64,000 nucleotides of DNA from Candidatus Saccharimonadota bacterium (lineage in GTDB: Bacteria > Patescibacteriota > Saccharimonadia > Saccharimonadales > Saccharimonadaceae): positions 106,165 to 170,164 of the forward strand of contig JAQBRR010000002.1 of the NCBI GenBank assembly GCA_028286365.1. Direction: 5' to 3'. A program made the translations under genes and the position numbers. The notes beneath the pieces are model-generated. The model ran no database searches and had not been told where the DNA came from. It saw nothing but the letters and a program-made list of their open reading frames with translations. Of this stretch, positions 62,025-64,000 are shown piece after piece (position 1 is the first letter of the stretch; every line of letters begins with the position of its first letter).

Positions 62025-62759
62025 ATGACAGCGGAAAATCGTTCATTAAAAGGAACAGTGGTTGCAATTACAGGTGCAAGCTCTGGAATTGGGAGAGAAA
62101 CAGCTCGACTGTTGGTTGAATCAGGCGCAAAGGTTGTACTGGGCGCTCGGCGGCTCGATCGATTAGAAGATCTAGTGAGCGAACTCGGTTCTGATAATGC
62201 GGTGGCAGTTAAAATGGATGTTACTAAATCAGCAGATAATAAAGACTTAGTTGCAAAGGCAGTTAGTACATTCGGCAAGTTAGACAGTATCGTTGCTAAT
62301 GCAGGTATTGGTTATTATGGTGGTATCGCTGACAACACAGATGAAGACTTAATTAATATGATTAATGTTAATTTCCTAGGAACAGTCTTCACGGTTCGAG
62401 CAGCCATACCAGAATTCCGTAAATCCCATGGCGGCGATATTGTTATTGTTTCGAGCGTTGCTGGTTTTCGTGGTGGTGCAAACGAAGCGGTCTACGCTGG
62501 TACTAAATTTGCTCAGGTCGGTTTGTCGGGTGCAATTGATCGCGAGTTGTCACCTGAAGGAGTACGAGTAACCACAATATGCCCTGCTGGGACAAAGACG
62601 GAATTTGCTATTGGAGCTGGGCGCACTGAGGGTGATCCAGCACTTGATGAGTACATGAGCCCAGTTGATGTCGCTTTTCAGATCGTTACGTCCTTACAGC
62701 AGCCACGTCGTCTAAGGACAGGTATATGGACAACGTGGAGTATGGCTCAATCAAGCTAA
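62025..62759 (+). CDS. Short-chain dehydrogenase/reductase
   Basis: 244 aa, classical SDR: TGASSGIG, NAGIGYYGG, Ser in VIVSSVAG and YAGTK (YxxxK) complete. GARRLDRLED after the second strand points to NADP. Similar to YdfG-type broad reductases. Ribosome site GGTAGGGAG. Unlike the SDR at 50238, its active site is intact. Confidence 0.93.
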   Translation: MTAENRSLKGTVVAITGASSGIGRETARLLVESGAKVVLGARRLDRLEDLVSELGSDNAVAVKMDVTKSADNKDLVAKAVSTFGKLDSIVANAGIGYYGGIADNTDEDLINMINVNFLGTVFTVRAAIPEFRKSHGGDIVIVSSVAGFRGGANEAVYAGTKFAQVGLSGAIDRELSPEGVRVTTICPAGTKTEFAIGAGRTEGDPALDEYMSPVDVAFQIVTSLQQPRRLRTGIWTTWSMAQSS

Positions 62760-62764
62760 GGCTT

Positions 62765-64000
62765 CTATTTTTGGCTCTTAGAAAGATTATTCTGAATACC
62801 AATTGCTGAAACAGTGCCGCCAGCGACGAGTAATATTGCGCATATGACTATGCCTTCGTGGAAGCCATTAAGTGTCATTTGTGTGCCAATAAAGACACCA
62901 ATAACCGCAACGGACAAAAGCCCCGCGATCCTGGCAACCGCATTATTCACTGCTGAACCGATGCCTGCCTGTGATGCTTTGATGGAACCAAGAATTGCTG
63001 ATGTCAGTGGTGCAACGGTCATTGAGAGACCTAGCCCAAAGACGACAATTCCCGGCAATAATTCGGTCCAATAATTTGCAGGTACATTAACGCGGAGCAG
63101 GAGTATTACACCGATCCCTGAAATAATTGGACCAAGCCCCATGAATAAACGAGGACCATATTTGCCAGATAGTGCGCCGAATCTCGATGATAAAAAGAAC
63201 ATAATGATTGTCAGTGGAATCGTTGTAAGCCCAGCGAGCGTTGCAGGGTAACCTGCTGTCTGCTGGAGGAAAATAACCAATACAAAACCTTGTAGCGCCA
63301 GTGCCCCATAGATAAAGAATGTTGCGACGTTACCAACACTAAAGTTACGTGTATGGAATAACTCGAGCGGTAACATAGGTTGTTTGGTTCGACTTTCATG
63401 CCAAATAAACGTCGCGAGCGCCACAAGTCCGATTGCAAAAGTTCCGTAAATAAGTGGACTGCTCCATCTATAATTAGCTTGCTCGATAAGTGCATAGACG
63501 ATGCCACCAAGCCCAATTGCACCAAGGATAATACCTACAGTATCAACCTTCTTACGTGTGCTAAGCTCATCCTTTAGATGGAGCGATCGCATTAACCAAA
63601 GTGCGACAATAATTGGAATAATATTAATTGCAAAGACCAAACGCCACGATAATAAGTCGACCATCAAACCACCAACAAGCGGTCCAATAATAAAGGCAAT
63701 TCCTGTCCATGCGGTCCATGTACCAATTGCTTTTGCCTGCGCTGCTCCGCTAAAGACGCTAATAATAAGAGCTAGCGAACTTGGTACTAATAAGGCACCT
63801 GAAATACCTTGAAGCGCGCGGCTAATAACGAGGAATTCTCCACTTGGCGAAATCGCACATAGGAGCGAGGTCAATAAAAATCCATAAAGACCCACAGTAA
63901 GGATTTTTCTTCGTCCGAAAATGTCCGATAGTGATCCAGCTGCCAAGATCAGTGTACCTAGTGTAATTAAGTAGGCGTCACTCACCCACTGTTGAATGAG
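62765..64000 (-). CDS. MFS drug exporter, DHA2-type, 5' end cut
   Basis: The frame stays open to the window edge and reads LIQQWVSDAYLITLGTLILAAGSLSDIFGRRKIL there, the second helix and motif A of 14-helix DHA2 exporters (QW..DAY.L..A.L....G.L.D..GRR). Start codon and first helix lie beyond base 64000. Visible helices include motif C-like GISGALLVPSSLALI. Proton-driven export of drugs or metabolites. Confidence 0.9.
   Translation of the reverse strand, partial: LIQQWVSDAYLITLGTLILAAGSLSDIFGRRKILTVGLYGFLLTSLLCAISPSGEFLVISRALQGISGALLVPSSLALIISVFSGAAQAKAIGTWTAWTGIAFIIGPLVGGLMVDLLSWRLVFAINIIPIIVALWLMRSLHLKDELSTRKKVDTVGIILGAIGLGGIVYALIEQANYRWSSPLIYGTFAIGLVALATFIWHESRTKQPMLPLELFHTRNFSVGNVATFFIYGALALQGFVLVIFLQQTAGYPATLAGLTTIPLTIIMFFLSSRFGALSGKYGPRLFMGLGPIISGIGVILLLRVNVPANYWTELLPGIVVFGLGLSMTVAPLTSAILGSIKASQAGIGSAVNNAVARIAGLLSVAVIGVFIGTQMTLNGFHEGIVICAILLVAGGTVSAIGIQNNLSKSQK

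Overview
The window looks like a piece of a Candidatus Saccharibacteria (TM7)-type CPR/Patescibacteria genome. This is inferred from gene content, not from a marker-gene search. Genes are very densely packed on both strands, and UGA is used as a stop (for example 10003-10005 on the minus strand), so this is not a UGA-recoding Gracilibacteria/SR1 lineage. The window has a complete F-type ATP synthase operon, a sortase, type IV pilin-like surface proteins, two histidine kinases with unusual partners, and many small hypothetical proteins with membrane anchors. No biosynthetic pathway is complete. About half of the genes have a TATAAT-like box only 6-12 nt before the start codon and no Shine-Dalgarno sequence. 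That points to widespread leaderless transcription, and I used it to correct many start codons.

Layout. 1-8.45 kb: Der GTPase start, rRNA pseudouridine synthase, a histidine kinase/response regulator pair with disordered tails, and small enzymes (glyoxalase folds, HAD, FKBP, HhH protein, low-Mr phosphatase). 8.5-10.75 kb: AT-rich accessory block with a zeta-toxin-like ATPase, an overlapping 55-aa gene missed by length cut-offs, and an unknown 266-aa protein. 10.8-16.6 kb: tRNA-Glu, a second two-component system in a DUF3048 operon, and gltX. 16.7-19.7 kb: PEGA protein, sortase, tRNA-Leu. 19.7-28.8 kb: housekeeping and cell-envelope enzymes (HAD, xth, smpB, two GT4 glycosyltransferases, hydrolase, ABC-F, glutaredoxin). 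28.9-31.6 kb: large glycine-rich PilX-like protein. 31.7-38.1 kb: atp operon. 38.2-48.7 kb: acyltransferase, Dus, helicase-nuclease, a pilin with fibronectin-III domains, RNA methyltransferase. 48.7-52.5 kb: tRNA-Gln, tRNA-like debris, an ArsR/SRPBCC/SDR set, decayed sequence, NADAR and DUF1697 genes. 52.6-60.3 kb: an exopolysaccharide block (GT-C-like membrane protein, polysaccharide deacetylase, GH16, processive GT2, GH6). 60.3-64 kb: DUF1275 membrane protein, dehydrogenases and an MFS exporter cut by the window edge.

The most unusual items are: (i) two homologous structured elements (15508-15611 and 18185-18304) sharing a nearly identical 29-nt core and a possible pseudoknot, plus a structurally similar third one at 25264-25375; (ii) the zeta-toxin block; (iii) the beta-glucan-type synthesis/hydrolysis block in a presumed epibiont; (iv) three GC-rich genes of foreign style with long hairpin terminators; (v) a canonical terminator inside an ORF (26621-26648) and another in the leader of the GT2 gene (58953-58983). 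All functions are read from motifs by eye. No database search was possible.
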